Below, one piece after another: positions 44,563 through 56,362 of a stretch of 64,000 nucleotides of DNA. The DNA lies in assembly GCF_016522505.1 (NCBI RefSeq), contig NZ_JAEHOH010000003.1, positions 1 through 64,000 of the forward strand, read 5' to 3'. The notes beneath the pieces are model-generated. The model saw only the letters and a list, made by a program, of their open reading frames with translations, was not told the origin of the DNA and did no database searches. The position numbers were made by a program, and so were the translations under genes. The DNA is from Leucobacter chromiisoli. Lineage in GTDB: Bacteria; Actinomycetota; Actinomycetes; Actinomycetales; Microbacteriaceae. Positions within the stretch are counted from its first letter, which is position 1. Every line of letters begins with the position of its first letter.

Positions 44563-45672
44563 ATGTCACACTCCCCCACCTCCGACCTCAGCGAGGTCGG
44601 CGTCAGCATCTGGCTCGACGATCTCTCGCGCGGCCGCATCGAGAGCGGCAACCTCGCGGAGCTCATCGAGACCCGCAACGTCGTGGGCGTCACCACCAAT
44701 CCCACGATCTTCGCGAACGCGCTCTCCAAGGGCGAGGGCTACGCCGATCGCATCTCCGCGTGCGCCGGTCGCGGTCTGAACGCGACCGAGGCGATCTTCG
44801 AGCTCACGACGAGCGACGTCGCCGACGCCTGCGACATCCTCTCGGGCGTCTTCGAGGCGACCGGCGGCCGCGACGGCCGCGTGTCGATCGAGGTCGAGCC
44901 CAGCGCGGCCCGCGACGCCGACCGCACCCTCGCCGAGGCGAAGCAGCTCTGGGAGCGCGTCGGCAAGAAGAACGCGATGATCAAGATCCCCGCCACCCGG
45001 GAGGGGCTGGTCGCCATCTCCGACACGATCGCCGAGGGCATCAGCGTGAACGTCACGCTGATCTTCAGCCTGCAGCGCTACCGCGAGGTCATCAACGCCT
45101 ACCTCGACGGTCTGGAGCGGGCCCGCGAGGCCGGCATCGACCTGTCGACGATCCACTCGGTCGCCTCGTTCTTCGTCTCCCGCGTGGACAGCGAGATCGA
45201 CAAGCGCCTCGACGCCCTCGGCACGGACGAGGCCCGCGAGCTCAAGGGCAAGGCGGGCATCGCGAACGCCCGCCTCGCCTACGAGGTGTTCGAGCAGTCC
45301 TTCGCCTCCGAGCGCGCGAAGCTGCTGCTCGAGGCCGGGGCGAACGCGCAGCGCCCGCTCTGGGCGTCGACCGGCGTGAAGGATCCGGCGCTCCCCGACA
45401 CGCTCTACGTGACGGAGCTCGCGGCGCCGGGCACGGTGAACACGATGCCCGAGGCCACTCTCGAGGCGCTCGCCGACCACGGGGTGGTCACGGGCGACGA
45501 GGTCTCCGGCACCTACCGCGAGGCCGACCAGGTGCTGAACGCGATCGACGCGCTGGGCATCGACTACGTCGAGGTGACGGAGCTGCTGGAGGCCGAGGGC
45601 CTGCAGAAGTTCGACGCCTCCTGGGGCGAACTCGTCGAGTCGGTCGAGCAGGCGCTGCAGGCGGCTCGATGA
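44563..45672 (+). CDS. tal: Transaldolase
   Basis: Class I aldolase (369 aa) exchanging three-carbon units in the pentose phosphate pathway. The Schiff-base Lys is in MIKIPAT at about residue 140. The longer actinobacterial type is seen here ([18 protein letters not shown] start). GGAAGG stands 6 nt before the ATG. Its stop overlaps the pgi start by 4 bp (ATGA). Confidence 0.95.
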   Translation: MSHSPTSDLSEVGVSIWLDDLSRGRIESGNLAELIETRNVVGVTTNPTIFANALSKGEGYADRISACAGRGLNATEAIFELTTSDVADACDILSGVFEATGGRDGRVSIEVEPSAARDADRTLAEAKQLWERVGKKNAMIKIPATREGLVAISDTIAEGISVNVTLIFSLQRYREVINAYLDGLERAREAGIDLSTIHSVASFFVSRVDSEIDKRLDALGTDEARELKGKAGIANARLAYEVFEQSFASERAKLLLEAGANAQRPLWASTGVKDPALPDTLYVTELAAPGTVNTMPEATLEALADHGVVTGDEVSGTYREADQVLNAIDALGIDYVEVTELLEAEGLQKFDASWGELVESVEQALQAAR

Positions 45673-47336
45673 GCGTCGAGGTGAGGCTGGGCCAGAGCCC
45701 CACCGAGGTCAGCTCCATCGTCTCCGCTCTCGTCGCCGACCGGGTGGCGAGCCGACTCTTCGCGCAGGACGCGACGCTCTGGGGCCCCGATGCCGAGGCC
45801 GAGGCGTCGATCCGCCTCGGCTGGACCGAGGTCTGGGGCCGCGCAGCCGAGCTGATCCCCGCGATCGACGATCTGCGGGCGAAGCTCCGCGGCGACGGCG
45901 TCGACCGCGTGGTGCTGTGCGGCATGGGCGGTTCGAGTCTCGCCCCCGAGGTGATCGCCTCGTGGGCGAGCGTGCCGCTCGTCGTACTCGACTCGACCCA
46001 TCCCGAGCAGGTGCGCCGCGCCCTCGAGGGCGATCTCTCGCGCACCGTCGTGGTCGTGAGCTCGAAGTCGGGGTCGACGATCGAGACGCGCAGTCACCGC
46101 GCCGCCTTCGAGGCGGCCTTCCGGAGCGCCGGCATCGACCCGGCGTCCCGCGTCGTGATCGTCACCGATCCGGGATCGCCGCTCGAAGAGTCGGCGACGG
46201 CGGCCGGTCAGCGGGTCTTCCGCGCCGACCCGAACGTGGGGGGCCGGTACTCGGCGCTCACCGCGTTCGGACTGGTGCCGGCGGGCCTCGCGGGAGCCGA
46301 CCTGCGCACCCTGGTCTCGGAGGCCGAATCGGTGCGGGAGCTGCTCTCCGCCGACGACGAGGGCAACCCGGCACTGCAGCTGGCGGCGACCCTCGCCGCC
46401 GGCCTGCCCCGCCGCTACGCACTCGCCATCGCGTCCTCCCCCGACGCCCGATGGGGTCTCGGCGACTGGATCGAGCAGCTCGTCGCCGAGTCGACCGGCA
46501 AGGATGGCCGCGGGGTGCTGCCGGTGGTGCTGCCCTCGAGCGCGCCGGAGCTGAGCGGCGCGCTCCCCGACTCCGCGCTGCTGATGACCGTGGCGGCGGA
46601 CGCCGATCCGCACGAGCCGGTCTCGGAGGCCGCGACGTTCGACTCCGAGGGCGCGGGCGGCATCGGCGTCGTGGGCCCCCTCGGCGCGCAGCTGCTGCTG
46701 TGGGAGGCCGCGACGGCCGTCCTCGGACGGCTCATGGGCATCGATCCCTTCGACCAGCCCGACGTCGAGTCGGCGAAGGTCGCGGCCCGCGAGGTGCTGA
46801 GCTCGGGCGCGACCCGCCCCGAGGCGCTCGGCGTGCTCGAGGACCCGGCGGGAGCCGAGGTGCTCGCCGCGCCGGAGGGCCGGCCGGCGGAGTCCGCCGC
46901 CGACCTGGTATCGCGGCTGCGCGACTCGGTGTCTCCCGACGGCTACGTCGCGATCCAGGCCTATCTGGACCGCGAGGGGGCCGCGGTGCGCCCGCTCCGC
47001 GCACTGCGCGACGGGCTCGCCGCACTGCTCGGCGTGCCCGTCACGCTCGGCTGGGGGCCCCGCTTCCTCCATTCGACGGGCCAGCTGCACAAGGGGGGCC
47101 CCGCGACGGGGGTGTTCGTCCAGCTGATCGACGATGCCGAGCCCGATGTCGGCATCCCCGATTCCGACAGCGGCTTCGGCACGCTCATCTCGGCGCAGGC
47201 CGAGGGCGACCGCGGAGTGCTCGCGGAGCACGGACGACCGGTGCTCGCGCTGCGCAGCGCCGATGCCGCCGCGCTCGCGGACGCGCTGGCCGGCGCCGTG
47301 TCGGCCGAGAACCAGACGGGAGCCTCCGAGGCATGA
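45669..47336 (+). CDS. pgi: Glucose-6-phosphate isomerase
   Basis: Isomerises glucose-6-phosphate and fructose-6-phosphate (555 aa). Sugar-isomerase domain marks: [26 protein letters not shown], and the C-terminal [19 protein letters not shown]. The type matches the isomerase half of tal-pgi fusion proteins, and tal is directly upstream with a 4-bp overlap, so the pair is the unfused form. The stop overlaps the zwf start. Confidence 0.93.
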   Translation: MSVEVRLGQSPTEVSSIVSALVADRVASRLFAQDATLWGPDAEAEASIRLGWTEVWGRAAELIPAIDDLRAKLRGDGVDRVVLCGMGGSSLAPEVIASWASVPLVVLDSTHPEQVRRALEGDLSRTVVVVSSKSGSTIETRSHRAAFEAAFRSAGIDPASRVVIVTDPGSPLEESATAAGQRVFRADPNVGGRYSALTAFGLVPAGLAGADLRTLVSEAESVRELLSADDEGNPALQLAATLAAGLPRRYALAIASSPDARWGLGDWIEQLVAESTGKDGRGVLPVVLPSSAPELSGALPDSALLMTVAADADPHEPVSEAATFDSEGAGGIGVVGPLGAQLLLWEAATAVLGRLMGIDPFDQPDVESAKVAAREVLSSGATRPEALGVLEDPAGAEVLAAPEGRPAESAADLVSRLRDSVSPDGYVAIQAYLDREGAAVRPLRALRDGLAALLGVPVTLGWGPRFLHSTGQLHKGGPATGVFVQLIDDAEPDVGIPDSDSGFGTLISAQAEGDRGVLAEHGRPVLALRSADAAALADALAGAVSAENQTGASEA

Positions 47337-48862
47337 CCGAATCGCAGTCCCACCGCCCGAACCCGCTCCGCTCGGCGGGCGATGTCAGGCTGAACAGAGT
47401 CGCGGGGCCCTGCGCGGTCGTGCTCTTCGGCGTCACGGGCGATCTGGCCAGGAAGAAGCTGCTGCCCGCCATGTACGACCTCGCGAACCGCGGCCTCCTG
47501 CCCCCCGGCTTCGCGCTCGTGGGCTTCGGCCGTCGCGAGTGGAGCGACGAAGAGTTCGTCGAGGTCGTGCGCGGCTCGGTCGAGCAGCACGCCCGCACGC
47601 CGTTCGACGCCGACGTCTGGGAGCAGTTCAGCACGGGGATCCGCTTCGTCTCGGGCGCCTTCGACGACACCGAGGCGTACACGCGGCTCCGCGATGTGCT
47701 GGGCGAGCTCGAGCAGGATCGCGGAACGGGCGGCAACGCGGCGTTCTATCTCTCGATCCCGCCGCGCGCGTTCCAGACGGTGAGCACGCAGCTGCGCGAC
47801 GCCGGTCTGGCGAGCACCGACGGCGAGTCCTGGCGTCGGGTCGTGATCGAGAAGCCGTTCGGGCACGACCTCGAGAGCTCGCAGGAGCTGGGTCGCGCGA
47901 TCGACGCGGTCTTCCCGCCCGAGCACGTCTTCCGCATCGACCACTACCTCGGCAAGGAGACGGTGCAGAACCTGCTCGCGCTGCGCTTCTCCAACGTGCT
48001 CTACGAACCGATCTGGAACGCCGAGTACGTGGACCACGTGCAGATCACGATGGCGGAGGACATCGGCGTCGAGGGCCGGGCCGGGTACTACGACGGCATC
48101 GGCGCGGCGCGCGACGTGATCCAGAACCACCTGCTGCAGCTGCTCGCGCTCACGGCGATGGACCGCCCGGACTCGCTCTCCGCCGACGATCTCCGATCGG
48201 CCAAGGAGCGCGTGCTCGAGGCCGTCACCCTGCCCGACGACCTCCTCGGCACTACGGCCCGCGGCCAATACCTCGGCGGCTGGCAGGGCGGCGAGCACGT
48301 GCGCGGCTTCCTCGACGAGGACGGCATGGCCGAGGATTCGACGACCGAGACGTTCGCGGCGATCACGCTCGGGATCGACAGCGACCGCTGGCGCGGCGTC
48401 CCCTTCTATCTGCGCACGGGCAAGCGCCTCGCGCGCCGCGTCACGGAGATCGCGGTGGTCTTCAAGCGGCCGCCGCAGACGATCACCCCCGGCCAGGAGG
48501 TCGGCCAGAACGCGCTCGTGATCCGCGTGCAGCCCGACGAGGGCGTCACGACGCGCTTCAACTCGAAGGTGCCCGGCCCGGGCGAGCAGCTGCGCGAGGT
48601 CACCATGGACTTCGGCTACAGCCACGCCTTCACCGAGGCGAGCCCCGAGGCCTACGAGCGGCTGATCCTCGACGTGCTGCTCGGAGAGCCGCCCCTCTTC
48701 CCCGGCCAGCGCGAGGTCGAGCTGTCCTGGCGCATCCTCGATCCGATCGAGGAGGCCTGGCGCGCCGAGGGCGCCCCCGAGTCGTATCCACCGGGGCGCT
48801 GGGGCCCGCCCAGTTCCGAGACCATGCTCAGCCGCAGCGGACGCACCTGGAGGCAGCCGTGA
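47333..48862 (+). CDS. zwf: Glucose-6-phosphate 1-dehydrogenase
   Basis: First enzyme of the oxidative pentose phosphate pathway (509 aa). The cofactor motif is FGVTGDLARKK at about 32-42, and the substrate motif is RIDHYLGKE at about 201-209 with the catalytic His. Its actinobacterial partner protein OpcA follows with a 4-bp overlap (GTGA). The length is standard. Confidence 0.96.
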   Translation: MTESQSHRPNPLRSAGDVRLNRVAGPCAVVLFGVTGDLARKKLLPAMYDLANRGLLPPGFALVGFGRREWSDEEFVEVVRGSVEQHARTPFDADVWEQFSTGIRFVSGAFDDTEAYTRLRDVLGELEQDRGTGGNAAFYLSIPPRAFQTVSTQLRDAGLASTDGESWRRVVIEKPFGHDLESSQELGRAIDAVFPPEHVFRIDHYLGKETVQNLLALRFSNVLYEPIWNAEYVDHVQITMAEDIGVEGRAGYYDGIGAARDVIQNHLLQLLALTAMDRPDSLSADDLRSAKERVLEAVTLPDDLLGTTARGQYLGGWQGGEHVRGFLDEDGMAEDSTTETFAAITLGIDSDRWRGVPFYLRTGKRLARRVTEIAVVFKRPPQTITPGQEVGQNALVIRVQPDEGVTTRFNSKVPGPGEQLREVTMDFGYSHAFTEASPEAYERLILDVLLGEPPLFPGQREVELSWRILDPIEEAWRAEGAPESYPPGRWGPPSSETMLSRSGRTWRQP

Positions 48863-49839
48863 TCGAACAGCTCCCCGACACGACGGTGCAGGGCATCAGC
48901 AAGCGCATGGTGAGCCTGCGCGCCGAGGGCGGAGCGACCACGCTCGGCCGGGTGCTCACGCTGATCGTCGTCACCACGACCGCCGGCGCGGAGGAGGCCA
49001 TCTCGGCCGCCAACTTCGCCTCGCGCGAGCACCCGATGCGCATCATCGTGCTCGCGATGCCCGACGAAGCGGTGCAGCGGGTCTACGCTGCCGAGGAGAC
49101 CTCCGTGGCGGACGGCCTCGACGCCGAGATCCGCGTGGGCCGCGACGCCGGAGCCGGAGAGGTCATCGTGCTGCGCCCCCGCGGAGGAGTCGCCGCCGAG
49201 CCGGACCGCCTCGTCAGCGGCCTGCTGCTCGCGGACGCCCCCGTCGTGGCCTGGTGGTCGGGGCTCTGGCCCCGCCGGGCGGACGGCTCCCCCATCGGGC
49301 GGCTCGCGCAGCGGCGCATCACCGACAGCGGCGGCTTCGACGATCCGGCGGGTCACCTCGGCGACCTCTCGGCCGCGTACACGCCCGGCGACACCGACCT
49401 CGCCTGGTCGAGGCTCACACTCTGGCGTGCCCAGCTGGCGGCCGCGCTCGACAATGCGAGCGGCCGCGAGATCACCGGCGTCACCGTGAACGGCACACCG
49501 GACTCCTCGTCGACGATGCTGCTGGCCGCCTGGCTGCGCCTGCAGCTCGGCGTGCCCGTGACGCAGATCGACCTCCCGCGCGACACCAGCGTGGCGTGGG
49601 GGATCCACTCGGTGGCCCTGCACTCGGCCGAGGGGGACACGGCGATCGAGCGCTCCCACGGGGCGTTCGCGGCGATCACGCAGCCCGGGCATCCGCGCCT
49701 CGAGGTGCCGCTCCCCCGTCGGTCGCTTCCCGACTGCCTGGTCGAGGATCTGCGGCTGCTGAACCCGGACGAGCTCTACGGCAGGGTGATCACCGAGGGC
49801 GTGCCGCTGCTGCTCGCGGAGCGGGAGGCGCAGCGATGA
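48859..49839 (+). CDS. opcA: Glucose-6-phosphate dehydrogenase assembly protein OpcA
   Basis: OpcA (326 aa) binds G6PDH and is needed for its activity or redox control in actinobacteria and cyanobacteria. Family segments include VVTTTAGAEEAISAANFASREHP, PVVAWWSGLWP and the C-terminal LPDCLVEDLRLLNPDELYG. GTG start overlapping the zwf stop; stop overlapping the pgl start. Confidence 0.93.
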   Translation: MIEQLPDTTVQGISKRMVSLRAEGGATTLGRVLTLIVVTTTAGAEEAISAANFASREHPMRIIVLAMPDEAVQRVYAAEETSVADGLDAEIRVGRDAGAGEVIVLRPRGGVAAEPDRLVSGLLLADAPVVAWWSGLWPRRADGSPIGRLAQRRITDSGGFDDPAGHLGDLSAAYTPGDTDLAWSRLTLWRAQLAAALDNASGREITGVTVNGTPDSSSTMLLAAWLRLQLGVPVTQIDLPRDTSVAWGIHSVALHSAEGDTAIERSHGAFAAITQPGHPRLEVPLPRRSLPDCLVEDLRLLNPDELYGRVITEGVPLLLAEREAQR

Positions 49840-50594
49840 GCGCCGCGTCCGACGCGCCGGGGGGCGCCGCCCTCCGCCTGGAGCGCGCGGCCACGGTCGA
49901 CGCCCTCGCCGAGCGGGTCGCGGCGCGCGTCATCGCGGTCTGCCGCGCCCGCCAGGAGGCCGGAGCGGTCCCCTGCGTGGTGCTCACGGGGGGCAGCATG
50001 GGCCGGGCCTCGCTGCTCGGGATCGCCGCCCACGCCGAGCGCGACTCGGTGGACTGGAGTCGGGTGCGCGTGCTGTGGGGCGACGAGCGCTGGGTGCCCG
50101 CGGGCCATGAGGAGCGCAACGACCGGCTCGCCGACGAGCTGCTCTTCCCCCACGTCGAGGTCGATCCCGCGTTCATCCACCGCGTGCCGGGCTCGGATTC
50201 CGGCCTGACCCTCGACGAGGCGGCGGCGCAGTACGCCGTCGCCGTCGACCGGGCCGGTCGGATCGACGTCGCCCTCAACGGCGTGGGCCCCGACGGCCAC
50301 CTGTGCTCGCTGTTCCCCGGCCGAGCGGACCTGCTCGTCGACGGTCCCGACGCTCCCGCGGCGATGGTCGTGCGGGACTCGCCCAAGCCCCCGCCCGAGC
50401 GCGTGACGCTGACGCTCCCGGCCGTGCGCCGGGCCGATCGGGTGTGGCTGCTCGCGGCCGGAGCCGAGAAGGCCGAGGCCGTCGCGCGCATCGTGCGTCC
50501 GGACGCCGACGATCCGCTGCCCGCCGCGCGCGTTCACGGGCGCGACGAGACGGTGCTCTGGGTCGACGCCGCCGCCGGGCTCGCCCCGGCCTGA
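49836..50594 (+). CDS. pgl: 6-phosphogluconolactonase
   Basis: DevB-type lactonase (252 aa) hydrolysing 6-phosphogluconolactone after Zwf. Family marks are VVLTGGSMG, WGDERWVP (catalytic/binding region) and NGVGPDGHLCSLFPG. Last gene of the operon, overlapping opcA by 4 bp and ending before a 21-bp hairpin. The next enzyme, 6-phosphogluconate dehydrogenase, is not in the window. Confidence 0.94.
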   Translation: MSAASDAPGGAALRLERAATVDALAERVAARVIAVCRARQEAGAVPCVVLTGGSMGRASLLGIAAHAERDSVDWSRVRVLWGDERWVPAGHEERNDRLADELLFPHVEVDPAFIHRVPGSDSGLTLDEAAAQYAVAVDRAGRIDVALNGVGPDGHLCSLFPGRADLLVDGPDAPAAMVVRDSPKPPPERVTLTLPAVRRADRVWLLAAGAEKAEAVARIVRPDADDPLPAARVHGRDETVLWVDAAAGLAPA

Positions 50595-50607
50595 TCCCGC
50601 GGCTGCC

Positions 50608-50654
50608 GAAACGCAGAACGCCCCCGACGCGATGTCGGGGGCGTTCTGCGTTTC
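50608..50654. terminator. Bidirectional terminator, 21-bp perfect stem
   Basis: 50608-50628 pairs perfectly with 50634-50654 around a 5-nt loop. It lies between the convergent ends of pgl (50594) and rbpA (50667), with A-rich and T-rich outer stem ends, so it serves both genes. Confidence 0.92.
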
Positions 50655-50666
50655 CGCCGGCGGAGG

Positions 50667-51032
50667 CTACGAGGCCTTGCGCGCCGTACCGCGGCGCTGG
50701 CGCAGCTTCTGCAGGGCCTGCTCGAGCAGCTCTTCGGCCTCCTCGGGGGTGCGGCGCTCCTTCACATAGGCGAGGTGCGTCTTGTAGGGCTCGTTCTTCG
50801 CGAGCACGGGAGGGTTGCTGCGGTCGCGTCCGGCGGGGAGCCCGCTCGTCGGCGAGTCGATCTGCTCGGGGATCTCCTCCTCCGGAACATCGGCCGCGAA
50901 GTAGCGGACGGTCTCGTTGCCCAGTTCGTCCCAGTAGGACACCCGGGTGCGCTCGGCGCGTGCACCGTGATCCATCTCCCCCATGGGGCCGGATCCGACG
51001 CGGGCACCGCGAATGGCGTTGCTGCCAGCCAA
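50667..51032 (-). CDS. rbpA: RNA polymerase-binding protein RbpA
   Basis: RbpA (121 aa) binds RNA polymerase and principal sigma factors in actinobacteria and stabilises the open promoter complex. The N-terminal AIRGARVGSGPMGE, the core RVSYWDELGNETVRYFAADV and IDSPTSGLPAGRD are typical. The core has no zinc-binding cysteines. The start is TTG at 51032, with GAAAGG 6 nt upstream. The convergent pgl gene shares the terminator. Confidence 0.95.
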   Translation of the reverse strand: MAGSNAIRGARVGSGPMGEMDHGARAERTRVSYWDELGNETVRYFAADVPEEEIPEQIDSPTSGLPAGRDRSNPPVLAKNEPYKTHLAYVKERRTPEEAEELLEQALQKLRQRRGTARKAS

Positions 51033-51058
51033 GGTTTACCTTTCTGTAGAGGTGAAGC

Positions 51059-51307
51059 TCAGACGACCGAGAACCGCGCCACGAGGCCCAGCCCGACGAT
51101 CGAGGCGAACCAGATCAGCGACACGATCACGGTCAGCCGGTTCAGGTTGCGCTCAGCGACGCCCGACGAGCCGAGGCTCGAGGTCACGCCGCCGCCGAAC
51201 ATGTCGGAGAGGCCGCCGCCGCGACCCTTGTGGAGCAGGATGAACAGCGTGAGCAGCAGGCTCGTCAGGACGAGGAGCGAGATCAGGGCGATCCGAAGAA
51301 CAAGCAC
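51059..51307 (-). CDS. secG: Preprotein translocase subunit SecG
   Basis: Small two-helix subunit of the SecYEG channel (82 aa). The loop HKGRGGGLSDMFGGG between the helices is diagnostic. I chose GTG at 51307, with GAAAGG 8 nt upstream; a GTG three codons earlier (51316) is too close to that site. A minus-strand TATACT box (51350-51355) is a possible promoter between tpiA and secG. Confidence 0.93.
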   Translation of the reverse strand: MLVLRIALISLLVLTSLLLTLFILLHKGRGGGLSDMFGGGVTSSLGSSGVAERNLNRLTVIVSLIWFASIVGLGLVARFSVV

Positions 51308-51401
51308 GCAGGTCACCTTTCGGGGTTGGGACGCGGTACACCAGCTTTCAGTATACCGTGCCCCTCATGGGAGCCGCCTGCGCCGCACCGGCGGCGAGGG
51401 G

Positions 51402-52198
51402 CTATGCGCCCGTGACGTGCTTCTTGAACTGCACGATGCGGGTGAACTCGTCCACCTTCAGGCTCGCTCCGCCGACCAGGGCGCCGTCCACATCGGGCTG
51501 GCGGAGGAAGGATGCGATGTTCTGGCTGGTGACGGAGCCGCCGTAGAGGATGCGCGTCGCGGCCGCCTCGGTCTCCCCGCGCTGCTCGCGCAGCTGCTCG
51601 CGCAGCGCACGGCAGACCTCCTCGGCCTGCTCGGCGGTCGCGGCCTGGCCGCTGCCGATCGCCCAGACCGGCTCGTACGCGACGACGTACTCGGCGTCCG
51701 CCGGCAGCTCGGCCACCGCGCGCTCGAGCTGGGCGACCGGGATCGCCGCCGCGCCGTGCTCCTCGAGATCCTCGGCGGTCTCCCCGACGCAGATGACGGG
51801 GACGAGCCCCGCCGCCTGCGCGGCCCGGGCCTTGGCACCGACCGTCTCGTCGCTCTCCCCGTGGCCGCCGCGCCGCTCGGAGTGGCCGACGATGACGTAC
51901 TCGACGTCGAGCTTCGCGAGGAACTGCGCCGAGATGTCGCCCGTGTAGGCGCCCGATTCGTGCGGAGACACGTCCTGCGCCCCGAGTTTCAGCGAGAGCT
52001 TGTCGGCGGAGAGCAGGGTCTGCACCGAGCGGAGATCGGTGAACGGCGGGAAGACCGCGATCTCGACGTCGTCGTAGTCGTGGCCGACGTCCTTCAGCCC
52101 CCACGAGAGCTTCTGCACGAAGGCGATGGCCTGGAGGTGATCCAGGTTCATCTTCCAGTTGCCGGCGATGAGCGGCCTGCGGCCCTCGGTTGCCTCGG

Positions 52199-52202
<4 letters not shown>
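51402..52202 (-). CDS. tpiA: Triosephosphate isomerase
   Basis: TIM-barrel glycolytic enzyme (266 aa). GNWKMN holds the substrate Lys, GHSERR the catalytic His, and [10 protein letters not shown] the catalytic Glu. The ATG overlaps the pgk stop by 4 bp. Third of the glycolytic set gap-pgk-tpiA, which is read before secG and rbpA on the same strand. Confidence 0.96.
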
Positions 52203-53401
<1,199 letters not shown>

Positions 53402-53457
53402 TGCCGTGAGAGCTCCTTTACTCGGATGGGCCGCGGGGGCGGAGGTGACGTCGCAGC

Positions 53458-54459
<1,002 letters not shown>

Positions 54460-54554
54460 TCACGTGCCTTCCAACTGTTGAGATGACCGGTGCGGATGTT
54501 CCCGCACCGCTGCACGGCGTCGCCGTGCGATCCGGCGGATGAGCCGGACGACGA

Positions 54555-54586
54555 CGGGCGGGCCGGCCGTGAGGCCGACCCGCCCG
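54555..54586 (-). terminator. GC-rich hairpin after sodA
   Basis: CGGGCGGG (54555-54562) pairs with CCCGCCCG (54579-54586), with five more pairs inside (54564-54568 with 54573-54577) and a 4-nt loop. It lies 5 bp beyond the sodA stop, before gap. No T-run is present, so termination efficiency is uncertain. Confidence 0.65.
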
Positions 54587-54591
54587 CACGA

Positions 54592-55221
54592 TTACGCGCC
54601 GAGCTGGATCAGGCCGGCCGACTGCGTGCGAGCCGCCTCGAAGCGCTTCGCGACGTCCTGCCAGTTGGCGATGTTCCAGAACGCCTTGACGTAGTCGGCG
54701 CGGACGTTGAGGTAGTCGAGGTAGTACGCGTGCTCCCAGACGTCGAGCATCAGCAGCGGGATCGTGCCGGCGGGGAGGTTGCCCTGCTGGTCGAAGAGCT
54801 GCACGATGTTCGGGCGCTGTCCCAGCGCGTCCCACGCGAGCACGGCCCAACCGGAGCCCTGCACGCCGAGCGCCGTCGCGGTGAAGTGCGCCTGGAACTT
54901 CTCGAAGGAGCCGAAGAACTCGTCGATCGCCGACGCCAGCTCGCCCTCGGGACGCTCGCCGCCCTCGGGCGACAGGTTGTTCCAGAAGATCGTGTGGTTG
55001 ACGTGACCGCCCAGGTTGAAGGCGAGATCCTTCTCAAGCTTGTTCACGGCGGCGAGGTTCTCGGAGTCGCGCGCCTCGGCCAGCTGCTCCAGCGCGGTGT
55101 TCGCGCCGGTGACGTAGGCCTGGTGGTGCTTGTCGTGGTGCAGCTGCATGATCTTGCCGCTGATGTGCGGCTCGAGTGCGGCGTAGTCGTAAGGAAGCTC
55201 GGGAAGTGTGTACGCAGCCAT
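54592..55221 (-). CDS. sodA: Superoxide dismutase (Fe/Mn type)
   Basis: Detoxifies superoxide (209 aa). [19 protein letters not shown] is the normal N-terminus, with metal ligands in [20 protein letters not shown] and [13 protein letters not shown]. Which metal it uses cannot be read with certainty. AAGGAG lies 6 nt before the ATG at 55221; a frame extension to 55257 starts before that site. It sits between gap and whiA, where actinobacterial clusters usually have no such gene. Confidence 0.95.
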   Translation of the reverse strand: MAAYTLPELPYDYAALEPHISGKIMQLHHDKHHQAYVTGANTALEQLAEARDSENLAAVNKLEKDLAFNLGGHVNHTIFWNNLSPEGGERPEGELASAIDEFFGSFEKFQAHFTATALGVQGSGWAVLAWDALGQRPNIVQLFDQQGNLPAGTIPLLMLDVWEHAYYLDYLNVRADYVKAFWNIANWQDVAKRFEAARTQSAGLIQLGA

Positions 55222-55326
55222 GTGGTGCTCCTTCTTCTGTATCTTCTTCGGGTTCACACCCAGTCTATGCCTCGCGGATCGGGAGGGAGAGGGCGGCGGC
55301 CGTTCTTCGCGGGATTCGCGCAGGCG

Positions 55327-56307
55327 TCACAGCGCGTCGAGCTCCTCGGGCAGGCTCGCCTCGGTGCCCGGGATGCCGCGCGACTCGGCCTCCTTGTCGG
55401 CCATCGCGAGCAGCCGGCGGATGCGGCCGGCGATCGCGTCCTTCGTGAGCGGCGGCTCCGCGCGTGCGCCGAGGTCGTCGAGGCTCGCCTCGCGGTGGGT
55501 GAGCCGCAGCTGCCCCGCATAGCGGAGGTGCTCCGGGACCTCCTCGCCGAGGATCTCGAGCGCCCGCTCGACGCGCGCGCACGCCGCGACGGAGGCCTGC
55601 GCCGAGCGGCGGAGGTTCGCGTCGTCGAAGTTGACGAGCCGGTTCGCCGTCGCTCGCGTCTCGCGCGCGCGACGCAGCTCGTCCCAGGCGTTGCGCGCCT
55701 GTTCGGCGCCCATGGCCCCCAGCATCTCGCCGATCGCCTCGCTGTCGCGGATGATCACCTTGTGCTGGCCCCTGATCTCGCGGCTCTTCGTCTGCACCCC
55801 GAACCTGCTGGCGGCGCCGACGAGCGCCATGGCGACCTCGCTGGTGGGGCACACGATCTCGAGGCTCGCCGAGCGGCCGGGCGGGGTGATCGAACCGCGC
55901 GCCAGGAAGGCGCCGCGCCAGATGGCGGTGAGCTCGCCGGGGGCGCCGGTCGTGAGCCGGTTCGGAAGCCCGCGGATCTGCCTGCGGCGCGGGTCGAGCA
56001 GGCCGAGCTGACGGGCGAGGGTCTCGCCGTCGAGCACGCGCACGAGGAACTGCGGCGCTCCCGGCCGGGTGCTGGTGGGGGGAAGCTGCTTCGCCTCGGA
56101 GCGCACGCCGTAGAGCTCCGCGAGGTCCTTCCGCACCCGCTGCACGATCTGGGGGGTGTGCAGCTCGGCCTCGAGGGCGATGCGGCCCGAGATGGTGTGC
56201 AGACCGCCCGACAGCCTGAGAATCGTCGCGACTTCCGCGACTCGCTCGCCGGTCCGCTGCGCCGGTACTCGAACGAGTTCGCTCTTGACGTCGGGGGTCG
56301 AAGGCAC
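55327..56307 (-). CDS. whiA: DNA-binding protein WhiA
   Basis: WhiA (326 aa) fuses a LAGLIDADG-like domain to a helix-turn-helix. It controls sporulation or cell division genes in actinobacteria with WhiB-family partners. Family segments: RGAFLARGSITPPG, LEIVCPTSEVAMAL, NFDDANLRRSAQASV and the terminal LTKDAIAGRIRRLL. I chose GTG at 56307, with AGAGGA 6 nt upstream. It follows rapZ on the same strand. Confidence 0.94.
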   Translation of the reverse strand: MPSTPDVKSELVRVPAQRTGERVAEVATILRLSGGLHTISGRIALEAELHTPQIVQRVRKDLAELYGVRSEAKQLPPTSTRPGAPQFLVRVLDGETLARQLGLLDPRRRQIRGLPNRLTTGAPGELTAIWRGAFLARGSITPPGRSASLEIVCPTSEVAMALVGAASRFGVQTKSREIRGQHKVIIRDSEAIGEMLGAMGAEQARNAWDELRRARETRATANRLVNFDDANLRRSAQASVAACARVERALEILGEEVPEHLRYAGQLRLTHREASLDDLGARAEPPLTKDAIAGRIRRLLAMADKEAESRGIPGTEASLPEELDAL

Positions 56308-56362
56308 GGGTGATCCTCTCACTAGATGAAGACTGGGGTGGCGCGGGCGGCCCCGCGCGGCG

